Of a DNA stretch of 5,995 bases, positions 1 to 5,912 are shown piece after piece. Under the pieces are notes generated by a model. It made no database searches, was not told the DNA's origin, and saw nothing but the letters and a program-made list of their open reading frames with translations. Both the position numbers and the translations under genes were made by a program. This DNA comes from Gallionellaceae bacterium (lineage in GTDB: Bacteria; Pseudomonadota; Gammaproteobacteria; Burkholderiales; Gallionellaceae). The stretch covers positions 1-5,995 of the forward strand of contig JAUSKS010000005.1 of assembly GCA_030646595.1 (NCBI GenBank), written 5' to 3'. How positions within the stretch are numbered: position 1 is the first letter of the stretch; each line of letters opens with the position of its first letter.

Positions 1-210
1 ACCTTGCTCGGCGTCAGCAATCCCGTCACCCTCACGATTCATGCCTTCAAATGCGGCATTGACCCCATGGATCCGCTGAAGAAACAGGAAAAATGTGGTG
101 CAGACGCCAGCACCCAGATCAAGCGCTCTGATTTCGGCATGAAGTTTGCGTTACCTAATGTAGGGGACGAAGTTAAACTGGTATTTGAAGTGGAAGCTTA
201 CAAAGATTGA
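1..210 (+). CDS. YceI family protein, C-terminal part (5' end outside window)
   Basis: Frame 1 is open from the first base and ends at TGA 208-210, giving 69 residues that begin TLLGVSNPVTLTI. This is the second half of a YceI beta-barrel: the LLGV-x-x-PVTLTI strand, a cysteine pair (C18 and C32 of the fragment, 13 residues between) and the closing segment STQIKRSDFGMKFALP. YceI proteins are usually secreted lipocalin-like barrels that bind polyisoprenoid or other amphiphilic lipids; the exact ligand here cannot be told. The cysteine spacing would allow a disulfide, which is inference. About 40 of 65 aligned residues match the next gene, so the two are tandem paralogs. The start and signal peptide lie upstream. 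The TTG at position 4 is an internal codon and should not be taken as a start. Only 7 nt separate its stop from the ATG of the next gene, so the pair is probably one transcript. Confidence 0.9.
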   Translation, partial: TLLGVSNPVTLTIHAFKCGIDPMDPLKKQEKCGADASTQIKRSDFGMKFALPNVGDEVKLVFEVEAYKD

Positions 211-217
211 CAGAAGC

Positions 218-796
218 ATGCGGGCGACTACGCATAGCTTTCCCTCCTGGGCTATGCTGCTCGCAGTAACCTTGCCGTGTTGCGTTTCAGCGGCTGAAAC
301 TTACACCGTCGACCCCAAGCATAGCAACATCCACTTCAGCGTCAGCCACTTTTGGTTCACCACTACCCACGGGCGGTTTGACAAACTCAGTGGCCAGGTG
401 GCCCTGGATAGGGCTGCTAAAACCGGGATGATGGACATTACCATTGCGGCAGATTCGATCAATACCGGCATTGATCTGCGTGACAAAAATCTGCGCTCAG
501 CTAATTTTTTCGATGTAGCCAAATTTCCCAATGTCAGCTATCAATCAAGCGCCTTGAGATTCAATGGTGATACGCCAGTCAGCGTAGAAGGCAATCTCAC
601 CTTGCTCGGCGTAACCCGGCCAGTAACACTCACTATCAGCACCTTCGAATGTGAACTGCCAGCAACTGATCAAAAGGAAGTATGTAAGGCGGTTGCCAGT
701 ACCCGCATCAAGCGCTCTGACTTCGGCATGAAATACGCGTTACCGCTGGTAGGAGATGAGATAACAATGAAGTTTGAGGTGGCTGCGTACAAATAA
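218..796 (+). CDS. YceI family secreted protein, complete
   Basis: This is a 192-residue YceI-family protein, normal length for the family. I chose the ATG at 218 over an upstream TTG at 185, because 185 would overlap the preceding gene and put charged residues before the signal peptide. A second ATG at 254 lacks a visible ribosome site. Residues 1-25 form a signal peptide (hydrophobic stretch AMLLAVTLP, likely cleavage after VSA), so export to the periplasm is expected. The mature part opens with the family hallmark YTVDPKHSNIHFSVSH (29-44). It continues with GRFDKLSG (52-59), the SINTGIDLRDKNLRSANFFD helix region (80-99), FPNVSYQSS (103-111), LTLLGVTRPVTLTI (127-140) and IKRSDFGMKYALPLVGDE (164-181). 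Cysteines 145 and 156 match the pair in the upstream paralog, but the loop between them is 3 residues shorter. The likely role is binding of an isoprenoid-like lipid; no ligand can be read from sequence. It ends 43 nt before the convergent HxlR gene. Confidence 0.94.
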   Translation: MRATTHSFPSWAMLLAVTLPCCVSAAETYTVDPKHSNIHFSVSHFWFTTTHGRFDKLSGQVALDRAAKTGMMDITIAADSINTGIDLRDKNLRSANFFDVAKFPNVSYQSSALRFNGDTPVSVEGNLTLLGVTRPVTLTISTFECELPATDQKEVCKAVASTRIKRSDFGMKYALPLVGDEITMKFEVAAYK

Positions 797-839
797 ATGA
801 CTCCGTGTTATTTCTAGGCAGTTTCAAGCTCAAACAAGC

Positions 840-1547
840 TCAGTCAACATTCCATACCAACTCCGGCATTTTTTCTATTGCGCCCAGCCTGGATAAGGGG
901 CTTGAGCGCAACCAATCCTGAAGTTTGCCGGTCAGTTTTGAGTCGCCCAGCACTTTAATATCGCCTTTTTGCACTGCATCACGAAAGTGTTGCTGGCAAA
1001 CCCAAACCGCAGACATCGTTTTCAGCGAGCACTTAATCATGATGTCTACATCATAACCGGGGTTCTTCAAGCACAAGTCTATTTCACCGTTTTCAGAGAC
1101 CAGCCACCAATCCCGTTTTCCTTTTGGTGCATCCGGGTATTCAAACTGAACAACGATGCGATAGCTTGGAAAAACCGTCGGATCAACAGTGCGTCGCATA
1201 TCCCACATTAATAAACCCGCATCCAGATCATCCTTGTTTAAATTCGAGCGCACCCAACGATGACCCCATGCGCCAAATAGCTCAACAACCGGGCGCAACT
1301 CCAGGCCAGCAGGTGTCAGGCTGTAGGTATAGTTTCCTTTGTTGCCCGTTATTTTGATCACCCCGGCCTCTGCCAACCGTTTAAGTCGCTCAGATAATAA
1401 TGTAGGTGACATCAGGGGTACGCCTTTTTTTAGCTGATTGAATCGAGTACTACCTGCAATCAATTCACGCACAATGATCAAGGTCCAGCGTTCGCACAAC
1501 AATTGGGTTGCTTGCGCTAAAGGGCAGAACTGTCCGTAAGAATACAT
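840..1547 (-). CDS. HxlR-family winged-helix transcriptional regulator with SCP2-like C-terminal region
   Basis: This is a 235-residue protein. Residues 7-95 are a clear HxlR domain: FCPLAQATQLLCERWTLIIV (7-26), RELIAGSTRFNQL (27-39), the recognition-helix region SPTLLSERLKRLAEAGVI (47-64), and the wing ending in YSLTPAGLELRPVVELFGAW (75-94). Cys8 sits where several HxlR members such as YodB carry a redox-sensing cysteine, and Cys18 is nearby; thiol sensing here is inference. Most HxlR proteins are 100-150 residues. The extra part (about 125-215) includes VDIMIKCSLKTMSAVWVCQQ and GDIKVLGDSKLTGKLQDWL, which resemble an SCP2-type lipid-binding fold and may bind an effector. The ATG at 1547 has a good ribosome site (GGAAAGGTG, about 6 nt upstream). 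The gene diverges from the globin gene across a 211-nt control region and converges on the yceI pair. Autoregulation, or control of the globin, is plausible but not shown. Confidence 0.92.
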   Translation of the reverse strand: MYSYGQFCPLAQATQLLCERWTLIIVRELIAGSTRFNQLKKGVPLMSPTLLSERLKRLAEAGVIKITGNKGNYTYSLTPAGLELRPVVELFGAWGHRWVRSNLNKDDLDAGLLMWDMRRTVDPTVFPSYRIVVQFEYPDAPKGKRDWWLVSENGEIDLCLKNPGYDVDIMIKCSLKTMSAVWVCQQHFRDAVQKGDIKVLGDSKLTGKLQDWLRSSPLSRLGAIEKMPELVWNVD

Positions 1548-1552
1548 TTGTA
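1543..1552. promoter_or_regulatory. Small palindrome TACA-TT-TGTA over the HxlR start codon
   Basis: TACATTTGTA is an inverted repeat with 4-bp arms and a 2-bp centre. It covers the ATG of the HxlR gene (1545-1547). The same arms recur with a 5-bp spacer at 1596-1608. It loosely resembles the operator reported for the HxlR-family regulator YodB (TACTATTTGTAGTA, from memory), so autorepression is possible. Arms this short can arise by chance. Confidence 0.25.
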
Positions 1553-1568
1553 CACCTTTCCAGGTTAA

Positions 1569-1592
1569 GTCAAAAAAGCTTAGCGTTTTGAC
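1569..1592. promoter_or_regulatory. Inverted repeat GTCAAAA-N10-TTTTGAC upstream of the HxlR gene
   Basis: GTCAAAA (1569-1575) and TTTTGAC (1586-1592) are perfect 7-bp inverted arms around a 10-bp spacer. Part of the spacer can also pair (GC 1578-1579 with GC 1583-1584), so the minus-strand transcript could form a small hairpin in the HxlR leader. It may be a dimeric regulator site or a leader hairpin. It lies 22-45 nt upstream of the HxlR start codon. Nothing in the sequence decides between these readings. Confidence 0.35.
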
Positions 1593-1595
1593 CGC

Positions 1596-1608
1596 TACAG
1601 ATATTGTA
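1596..1608. promoter_or_regulatory. Inverted repeat TACA-N5-TGTA overlapping a possible HxlR -10 box
   Basis: TACAGATATTGTA has 4-bp inverted arms. Read on the minus strand, 1608-1603 is TACAAT, a 5 of 6 match to the sigma-70 -10 consensus, about 55 nt upstream of the HxlR ATG. No good -35 box sits at 16-18 nt; the nearest candidate, TTAACA at 1635-1630, leaves a 21-nt spacer. If the -10 is real, a protein on this repeat would block the promoter. Confidence 0.25.
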
Positions 1609-1612
1609 CTTC

Positions 1613-1643
1613 TTGATTCCTGTGCGTGATGTTAATTTATAAA
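1613..1643 (+). promoter_or_regulatory. Possible sigma-70 promoter for the globin gene
   Basis: TTGATT (1613-1618) resembles a -35 box and TATAAA (1638-1643) a -10 box, but the 19-nt spacer is longer than ideal. TATAAC at 1678-1683 is an alternative -10 nearer the gene. Either would give a leader of roughly 70-110 nt before the globin ATG. The region is AT-rich and divergent, so some promoter must lie here, but the exact boxes are uncertain. Confidence 0.25.
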
Positions 1644-1647
1644 TACT

Positions 1648-1661
1648 TTCATCGCCATCAA
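1648..1661. promoter_or_regulatory. FNR/ANR-like site, one mismatch
   Basis: TTCATCGCCATCAA matches the FNR/CRP-type palindrome TTGAT-N4-ATCAA at 9 of 10 conserved positions; the third base is C instead of G. It lies between the two divergent genes, centred about 104 nt before the globin start. Oxygen-dependent control of a globin would make sense. However, its centre is about 26 nt from the TATAAC element, not the roughly 32 nt expected for a class II site, so its role is uncertain. Confidence 0.3.
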
Positions 1662-1745
1662 GGTTTTAGAAGTAAATTATAACCACCACACACTAGGGGT
1701 CGCTTCGATTGCAACAGGCGTGGCGAAATACATCACAACTTATAC

Positions 1746-1752
1746 AAGGAGA
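1746..1752 (+). promoter_or_regulatory. Ribosome binding site deciding the globin start
   Basis: AAGGAGA lies 6 nt before the ATG at 1759. This strong Shine-Dalgarno sequence rules in favour of 1759 over the in-frame GTG at 1720, whose first 13 codons would span the ribosome site itself. Confidence 0.85.
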
Positions 1753-1758
1753 ATAATC

Positions 1759-2118
1759 ATGAACAAATCACTTTATGAAAGGCTGGGCGGCACTGAGGGG
1801 ATAACCAAAATAGCGAGCGATTTAATAGATAATGATCTGGCAAACACAGCGACTGCCAATCGCTTTATTAAAAGCGACATCCCAAAAGTGAAGAATGCTG
1901 CTGCCACATTCATTATTTCCGGGACAGGCGGCCCCAATGTTTACAAAGGAAAAGATGTATTGTCAGCGCATAAGGGAATGAATATTTCTGCCGTGGAGTT
2001 CATGGCAACCTTGGATAATGCTTTGGCTGCATTGGCGAAAAATAATATCGGCCAGCGCGAGCAAGAAGAAGTTTTATTTATACTCTATAGCATGCGATCA
2101 CAAGTCGTGCTCGTTTAA
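1759..2118 (+). CDS. Group 1 truncated haemoglobin (bacterial 2/2 globin)
   Basis: This is a 119-residue protein with the usual length of a single-domain truncated globin and no signal peptide, so it is cytoplasmic. It opens with SLYERLGGTEGI (4-15), typical of the family, and carries the glycine motif GGPNVYKGKD (57-66) followed by SAHKGMNIS (69-77). His71 is the expected proximal haem ligand (F8), and Phe36 fits the conserved CD1 phenylalanine. Aligned without gaps against mycobacterial trHbN (recalled from memory), the distal positions are Leu22 (B9), Ile23 (B10), Val44 (E7) and Ala48 (E11). The usual Tyr B10 and Gln E11 that hold bound O2 are therefore missing. Such globins bind O2, NO or CO, and roles range from NO detoxification to redox or ligand sensing; the apolar pocket argues against classic trHbN-like O2 stabilisation. 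It has its own ribosome site and is transcribed away from the HxlR gene. The ATG at 1759 is preferred to the GTG at 1720. Confidence 0.9.
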   Translation: MNKSLYERLGGTEGITKIASDLIDNDLANTATANRFIKSDIPKVKNAAATFIISGTGGPNVYKGKDVLSAHKGMNISAVEFMATLDNALAALAKNNIGQREQEEVLFILYSMRSQVVLV

Positions 2119-2138
2119 TCGCACCCGGCGCTCTTTAG

Positions 2139-2169
2139 AGGGGTGACGATCTGTAACCATCGCGCCCCT
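2139..2169. terminator. Candidate bidirectional hairpin between convergent globin and tlpA-like genes
   Basis: AGGGG (2139-2143) pairs with CCCCT (2165-2169), and CGAT (2147-2150) pairs with ATCG (2159-2162) across a small internal loop, closing an 8-nt apical loop. The hairpin sits between convergent stop codons (globin 2116-2118, tlpA-like 2168-2170) where transcription should end in both directions. Neither strand shows a T-run after the stem, so it is not a textbook intrinsic terminator. It might work as a weak bidirectional terminator or a 3'-end stabiliser. Confidence 0.4.
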
Positions 2170-2677
2170 ACAACGGCATTTTCACCCGCAACGCCTGCCC
2201 TATCGCTTTTACTATTTCCGGGCTATCCCATTCACGCACACCGCGAACTTTTTCCACTACCCGTCCACGCCCGTCTACCAGCAGGGTCAAGGGTATGGTA
2301 TTTGCTCCCAACATATTTTCCCAGAATAATTTATTATCAATATAGTTGGGGAAAGTAATTTTTGCCTGCTTGAGAAAACCCGTGGCGGCATCGGGATAAT
2401 CGTCGGTGGAAATGCCGATGACATTGAATTGCTTGCCGCCATAGCGATTGGCCAGCCGTTGCAGCGAGGCCATTTCAGCGCGGCAGGGGCTACACCAACT
2501 GGCCCAGACATTGATGATGAGTGGCTTGCCACGATAAGCGGAAAGTTTGCTGGACTTGATCATGAGTCCATTCAACGGCCCTTCGCGTAGATAGCCGCCT
2601 ATCTCTACTTCACCGGGAGTGCCGGCACATGCGATGGCAGGTAGACTTAATGCCAATAGCAAAATAAATGTTTTCAT
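2168..2677 (-). CDS. TlpA/ResA-type thioredoxin-fold thiol-disulfide oxidoreductase, exported
   Basis: This 169-residue protein begins with a signal peptide (MKTFILLLALSLPAIACAG). The AIAC at 14-17 fits a permissive lipobox, so it may be a lipoprotein anchored at Cys17, or be cut after ACA. The thioredoxin fold starts near residue 40: SKLSAYRGKPLIINVWASW (43-61) leads into the active site WCSPC (Cys62 and Cys65). Then come FNVIGISTDD (84-93), the TlpA-type insertion, and NTIPLTLLVDGRG, with Pro129 as the cis-proline facing the active site. Proteins of this type reduce or exchange disulfides outside the cytoplasm, often in cytochrome c or oxidase maturation; the substrate here is unknown. Its ATG overlaps the stop codon of the ammonium transporter gene by one base (TAATG), and no strong ribosome site is seen, which points to translational coupling. 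It is the last gene of the minus-strand block, ending at the hairpin 2139-2169. Confidence 0.91.
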   Translation of the reverse strand: MKTFILLLALSLPAIACAGTPGEVEIGGYLREGPLNGLMIKSSKLSAYRGKPLIINVWASWCSPCRAEMASLQRLANRYGGKQFNVIGISTDDYPDAATGFLKQAKITFPNYIDNKLFWENMLGANTIPLTLLVDGRGRVVEKVRGVREWDSPEIVKAIGQALRVKMPL

Positions 2678-3879
2678 TACCAGCCTGATTCGCGCTCTGG
2701 TGTTGCGCTGATCTTGTGGATGCTCAAGTCAGCACCGTTAAATTCTTCTTCCGCATCAAGCCGGATACCCACAGTTTTTTTGATGACGGCATACACGATG
2801 TAGCCACCGCCAAAGGCAATGACTATGCCTAACAGTGTGCCAACCAGTTGCGACATGAAGCTGACCCCGCCGATGCCACCCAGCGCCTGCATGCCAAAGA
2901 TGCCCGCTGCCAGCCCACCCCATGCGCCACATAAGCCATGCAAGGGCCACACGCCCAGCACATCGTCTATTTTCCAGCGATTCTGCGTGAGCGTGAACAT
3001 CCACACAAACAGCCCGCCGGCAATGCCGCCTGTTATCAATGCGCCCAGCGGGTGCATCAGATCGGAACCCGCGCATACTGCGACCAGTCCGGCCAGAGGG
3101 CCATTATGCACAAAGCCGGGATCATTCTTGCCCGCCCATAATGCAACCAGCGTACCCCCTACCATCGCCATCAACGAGTTGACCGCAACAAGGCCGCTGA
3201 TTTTGCCGATTTCCTGCGCCGACATGACATTGAAACCGAACCAGCCGACGGTAAGTATCCACGCACCCAAAGCAAGAAACGGAATGCTGGAAGGCGGATG
3301 CGCCGCAATCTGTCCTTCCTTGCTGTAACGTCCGCGCCGCGCACCCAGCAATAACACAGCAGCCAGCCCTACCCAGCCGCCCACGGCATGTACCACCACG
3401 GAACCGGCAAAGTCATGGAATTCCGCACCAAATGTGCTATTGAGCCAATCCTGTATACCGTAACGGTGATTCCACGCGATGCCTTCAAAGAAAGGGTAAA
3501 TGAAAGCGACCAGTACAAAAGTAGCCAACAGCATGGGGTTGAACCTGGCCCGTTCTGCCACGCCACCTGAAACAATGGCCGGGATGGCGGCGGCAAACGT
3601 GAGCAGGAAGAAGAATTTCACCAGATCGTAACCATTTTTTTGCGCCAGTTGCTCGGCACCGGTAAAAAAACTAACGCCATAAGCGATACCATAACCGATG
3701 AAAAAATAAGCCAGCGTGGAAACAGCGAAGTCCGTAAGAATTTTGACCAGCGCGTTGACCTGATTTTTTTTGCGTACTGTCCCCAATTCAAGAAAGGCAA
3801 AGCCAGCATGCATTGCCAATACCATGATGGCACCCAGCAATATGAATAGCGCATCACTACCCATTTTTAGATTTTCCAT
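2677..3879 (-). CDS. amt: Ammonium transporter, Amt family
   Basis: This is a polytopic inner-membrane channel of 400 residues from this start. An in-frame ATG at 3894 adds MAGES. I prefer 3879 because GGGGG lies 5 nt upstream, whereas 3894 has no ribosome site; 3894 would leave only 4 nt after the Nudix stop. Numbering from the longer form, the first membrane segment carries LELGTVRKKNQVNALVK (35-51). The Amt signature region is HDFAGSVVVHAVGGWVG (160-176), with Asp161 at the conserved ammonium-site position and His169 as the first twin-pore histidine. His319 in WPLHGLCGAWGG is the second. The cytoplasmic tail DAEEEFNGADLSIHK is the conserved segment that lets PII proteins (GlnK) gate the trimer. 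Eleven membrane helices are expected from the family. It lets ammonium enter for assimilation. No glnK/glnB gene is adjacent, unlike the common pairing, and the gene instead sits behind nuoN and a Nudix gene. It overlaps the tlpA-like gene by one base. Confidence 0.95.
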   Translation of the reverse strand: MENLKMGSDALFILLGAIMVLAMHAGFAFLELGTVRKKNQVNALVKILTDFAVSTLAYFFIGYGIAYGVSFFTGAEQLAQKNGYDLVKFFFLLTFAAAIPAIVSGGVAERARFNPMLLATFVLVAFIYPFFEGIAWNHRYGIQDWLNSTFGAEFHDFAGSVVVHAVGGWVGLAAVLLLGARRGRYSKEGQIAAHPPSSIPFLALGAWILTVGWFGFNVMSAQEIGKISGLVAVNSLMAMVGGTLVALWAGKNDPGFVHNGPLAGLVAVCAGSDLMHPLGALITGGIAGGLFVWMFTLTQNRWKIDDVLGVWPLHGLCGAWGGLAAGIFGMQALGGIGGVSFMSQLVGTLLGIVIAFGGGYIVYAVIKKTVGIRLDAEEEFNGADLSIHKISATPERESGW

Positions 3880-3898
3880 GCTTTCCCCCGCCATAAAA

Positions 3899-4444
3899 TC
3901 AAGTTGCCCAACTGCTCAGTGTTTTTTCCAGCCAGAACAAACCAACGATTGTTTTGCTGTCGGAAATTTTCCCCTGGCGCACCCACTCCAGCGCCTCACT
4001 CAGTGACAATTCAAACACCTCCAGGAATTCGCCATCGTCCAGTTTGCTGCCCTGATGCGTCAGGCCGCGCGCCAGAAAATATTCCATGCGCTCGTCGGCA
4101 TAGCCTATGCACGGCCAGGTAGTAGCAAGATGTATCCATTCGCGCGCAACATAGCCGGTTTCTTCCAGCAATTCGCGCTGCCCGGTGATCAGTATTTCTT
4201 CACCGCGATCAATTTTTCCTGCGGGGATTTCAATAAATTCCTGTTGCGGTGCATAGCGGAACTGGCGCTCCATCACCAGCTTGCCATTGTCCAGCAAGGC
4301 TAGAATAGCGACTGCACCGGGATGATTGATGTATTCGCGAGTGCTGATGCTGCCATCCGGCAGGCGCGCATGATCCTTGCGCACCCTGATGAAATCGCCA
4401 TCATAAACCAGCGCGGAATCAAGACGCGTTTCTTGCAAATTCAT
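3899..4444 (-). CDS. Nudix hydrolase, ADP-ribose pyrophosphatase type
   Basis: This is a 181-residue soluble protein. Residues 76-98 form a complete Nudix box (GX5EX7REUXEEXGU): Gly76, Glu82, Arg90-Glu91, Glu94-Glu95, Gly97. The glutamates bind the catalytic Mg2+. The N-terminal part (VRKDHARLPDGSISTREYIN, 21-40) and the strand VMERQFRYAPQQEFIEIPAG (57-76) are those of the NudF/ADP-ribose pyrophosphatase subgroup, as is WPCIGYADERMEYFLA (109-124) after the box. The expected reaction is ADP-ribose to AMP plus ribose 5-phosphate; related sugar nucleotides cannot be excluded. The ATG lies 6 nt after the nuoN stop with no clear ribosome site, so translation is probably coupled to nuoN. A Nudix gene next to nuoN is, as I recall, common in betaproteobacteria, often with a small DUF2818 gene between them; no such gene fits here. 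Confidence 0.93.
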   Translation of the reverse strand: MNLQETRLDSALVYDGDFIRVRKDHARLPDGSISTREYINHPGAVAILALLDNGKLVMERQFRYAPQQEFIEIPAGKIDRGEEILITGQRELLEETGYVAREWIHLATTWPCIGYADERMEYFLARGLTHQGSKLDDGEFLEVFELSLSEALEWVRQGKISDSKTIVGLFWLEKTLSSWAT

Positions 4445-4450
4445 TCGGGC

Positions 4451-5902
4451 TTAAGGCAATAACAGGGAGTGTTGTACTGATGCAGCGCAAATAGACATCA
4501 GCATGCCCGGCATCAGGCCTAACGCCAGTACGGCCAAGCCATTAAGCGAAATCAACAGACTATTATCCGGTTGCATCACAATCGGTGCATGGCTTTCCGG
4601 TACATCAAAATACATCAGCTTGACGATGCGCAAATAATAGAACGCGCCTATCAACGAAAATAACACCGCCAGAATGGCCAGCGGAATATGCCCGGCAGAA
4701 ATGACCGCTTGCAGCACCGAGAATTTGGCATAGAAGCCCGCCGTGGGCGGCACCCCGGCCATGGAGAACATCAACAGCAGCATCATGAATGCCAGCCACG
4801 GGCTGCGCTGGTTAAGCCCCTTGAAATCGTTGAGGGTATCTGCCTCAAATCCTTCGCGTGACAGAATCATGATCATGGCAAACGCACCCAGGCTCATCAG
4901 GATATAAACCACGGCATAAAACATGGCCGCGCCATAACCTTCGATGCCGCCGCTTAAGATGCCCAGTAATAAAAATCCCATGTGCGAAATGGTGGAGTAA
5001 GCCAGCATGCGCTTCAAATTGGTTTGTGCAATTGCAGTAATATTGCCCACTGCCATGGACAGCACGGCCAGAATGGCCAACATGCCAGACCAATGTATCA
5101 TCAGCGGCTGCATGCCTTCTACCAGAATGCGCATGACAAAAGCAAAAGCGGCCAGCTTGGGCGCAGTACCTATCAACATGGTGACAGCAGTCGAGGCACC
5201 GTGATAGACATCAGGGATCCACATATGGAAAGGTACAACGCCGAGCTTGAAAGCCAGGCCCGATACCACAAAGACCAAGCCGAATACCAGCAAGGCCTTG
5301 TTGGGTACGCCATGTTTAATTGCATCAGACACGGCTGCCACTTCCAGTGTGCCGGTCGCCCCATAAAGCATGGACATGCCATACAACAACAGCCCGGAAG
5401 CCAAGGCGCCCAGCACAAAATACTTCATCGCTGCTTCAGTGGCGATGGCGGAATCACGTTGCAGCGCAACCATGGCGTACAGGCTGAGCGACAGCAATTC
5501 CAGGCCCAGATATAAAGTCAGGAAATGGCTGGCAGAAATCATGACCATCATGCCCAGCAAAGCGAACAAGGTCAGCACCATGAACTCGCCAGTAAACAGG
5601 CCGCGCAGGATCAAATAATTACGCGCATAGATGAGCATCATGGACACCGCCAGATAACTCAATACTTTCAGCACATCGGACATCAAATCGTCCACAAACA
5701 TATTATGAAATAAATGTACTGCTTCATTTTCATGCGTGGTTACTGTGATCAACGTACAGCCTAACAGTGTTAGTTGCACCAACAGATAGGTCACAGTCTT
5801 GGCAGGGTTGGGCAGAAATAAATCTGCAATCAGAATAACGCTCACCATCACCAGCAGGAATATTTCTGCGTAGGCAGGGACTAAAGTGGCTAAGTAATTC
5901 AT
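4451..5902 (-). CDS. nuoN: NADH-quinone oxidoreductase (complex I) subunit N
   Basis: This 483-residue antiporter-like membrane subunit of complex I has normal family length and about 14 membrane helices expected. It helps move protons across the inner membrane during NADH oxidation by quinone. Landmarks: [20 protein letters not shown] (128-147) with the conserved membrane glutamate Glu135; [19 protein letters not shown] (218-236) with Lys219; APKLAAF with Lys249; [20 protein letters not shown] (295-314); and [13 protein letters not shown] (382-394) with Lys393. Glu135 and the three lysines fit the charged residues of the proton path known in E. coli NuoN. I chose the ATG at 5902 because AAGGA lies about 5 nt upstream and the protein then starts with a typical N-terminus. 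An open frame extends to an ATG at 5950, but that would overlap the nuoM coding end in another frame. The gene starts 10 nt after the nuoM stop. Confidence 0.97.
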   Translation of the reverse strand: MNYLATLVPAYAEIFLLVMVSVILIADLFLPNPAKTVTYLLVQLTLLGCTLITVTTHENEAVHLFHNMFVDDLMSDVLKVLSYLAVSMMLIYARNYLILRGLFTGEFMVLTLFALLGMMVMISASHFLTLYLGLELLSLSLYAMVALQRDSAIATEAAMKYFVLGALASGLLLYGMSMLYGATGTLEVAAVSDAIKHGVPNKALLVFGLVFVVSGLAFKLGVVPFHMWIPDVYHGASTAVTMLIGTAPKLAAFAFVMRILVEGMQPLMIHWSGMLAILAVLSMAVGNITAIAQTNLKRMLAYSTISHMGFLLLGILSGGIEGYGAAMFYAVVYILMSLGAFAMIMILSREGFEADTLNDFKGLNQRSPWLAFMMLLLMFSMAGVPPTAGFYAKFSVLQAVISAGHIPLAILAVLFSLIGAFYYLRIVKLMYFDVPESHAPIVMQPDNSLLISLNGLAVLALGLMPGMLMSICAASVQHSLLLP

Positions 5903-5912
5903 GGCTTCCTTC
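5903..5912 (-). promoter_or_regulatory. nuoN ribosome binding site in the nuoM-nuoN gap
   Basis: The minus strand reads AGAAGGAAGCC directly before the nuoN ATG, giving an AAGGA core about 5 nt from the start. It lies entirely in the 10-nt gap after the nuoM stop and decides the start at 5902 over the upstream ATG at 5950. Confidence 0.75.

Noticed and set aside
185..217. TTG-initiated extension of the second yceI gene
   Set aside because: It overlaps the end of the first yceI gene and would add 11 residues with three lysines ahead of a normal signal peptide; ATG 218 fits better.
797..839. Possible terminator between the convergent yceI and HxlR genes
   Set aside because: No stable stem with a T-run is visible in the 43-nt gap on either strand.
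825..842. Direct repeat CAAGCTCA at 825-832 and 835-842
   Set aside because: Only two 8-bp copies, one covering the HxlR stop codon; too short to call a repeat element or attachment site.
2143..2358. 71-codon plus-strand open frame following the globin
   Set aside because: It lies mostly antisense to the tlpA-like gene and has no family resemblance or ribosome site.
2819..3328. 169-codon open frame on the plus strand
   Set aside because: It lies antisense within amt and its Pro/Ala/Thr-rich translation mirrors the opposite-strand codons; no ribosome site or domain is visible.
4982..5515. 177-codon open frame on the plus strand
   Set aside because: It runs antisense to nuoN, whose product is a clear full-length NuoN; the translated product is low in hydrophobic order and rich in His/Gln and matches no family I know.
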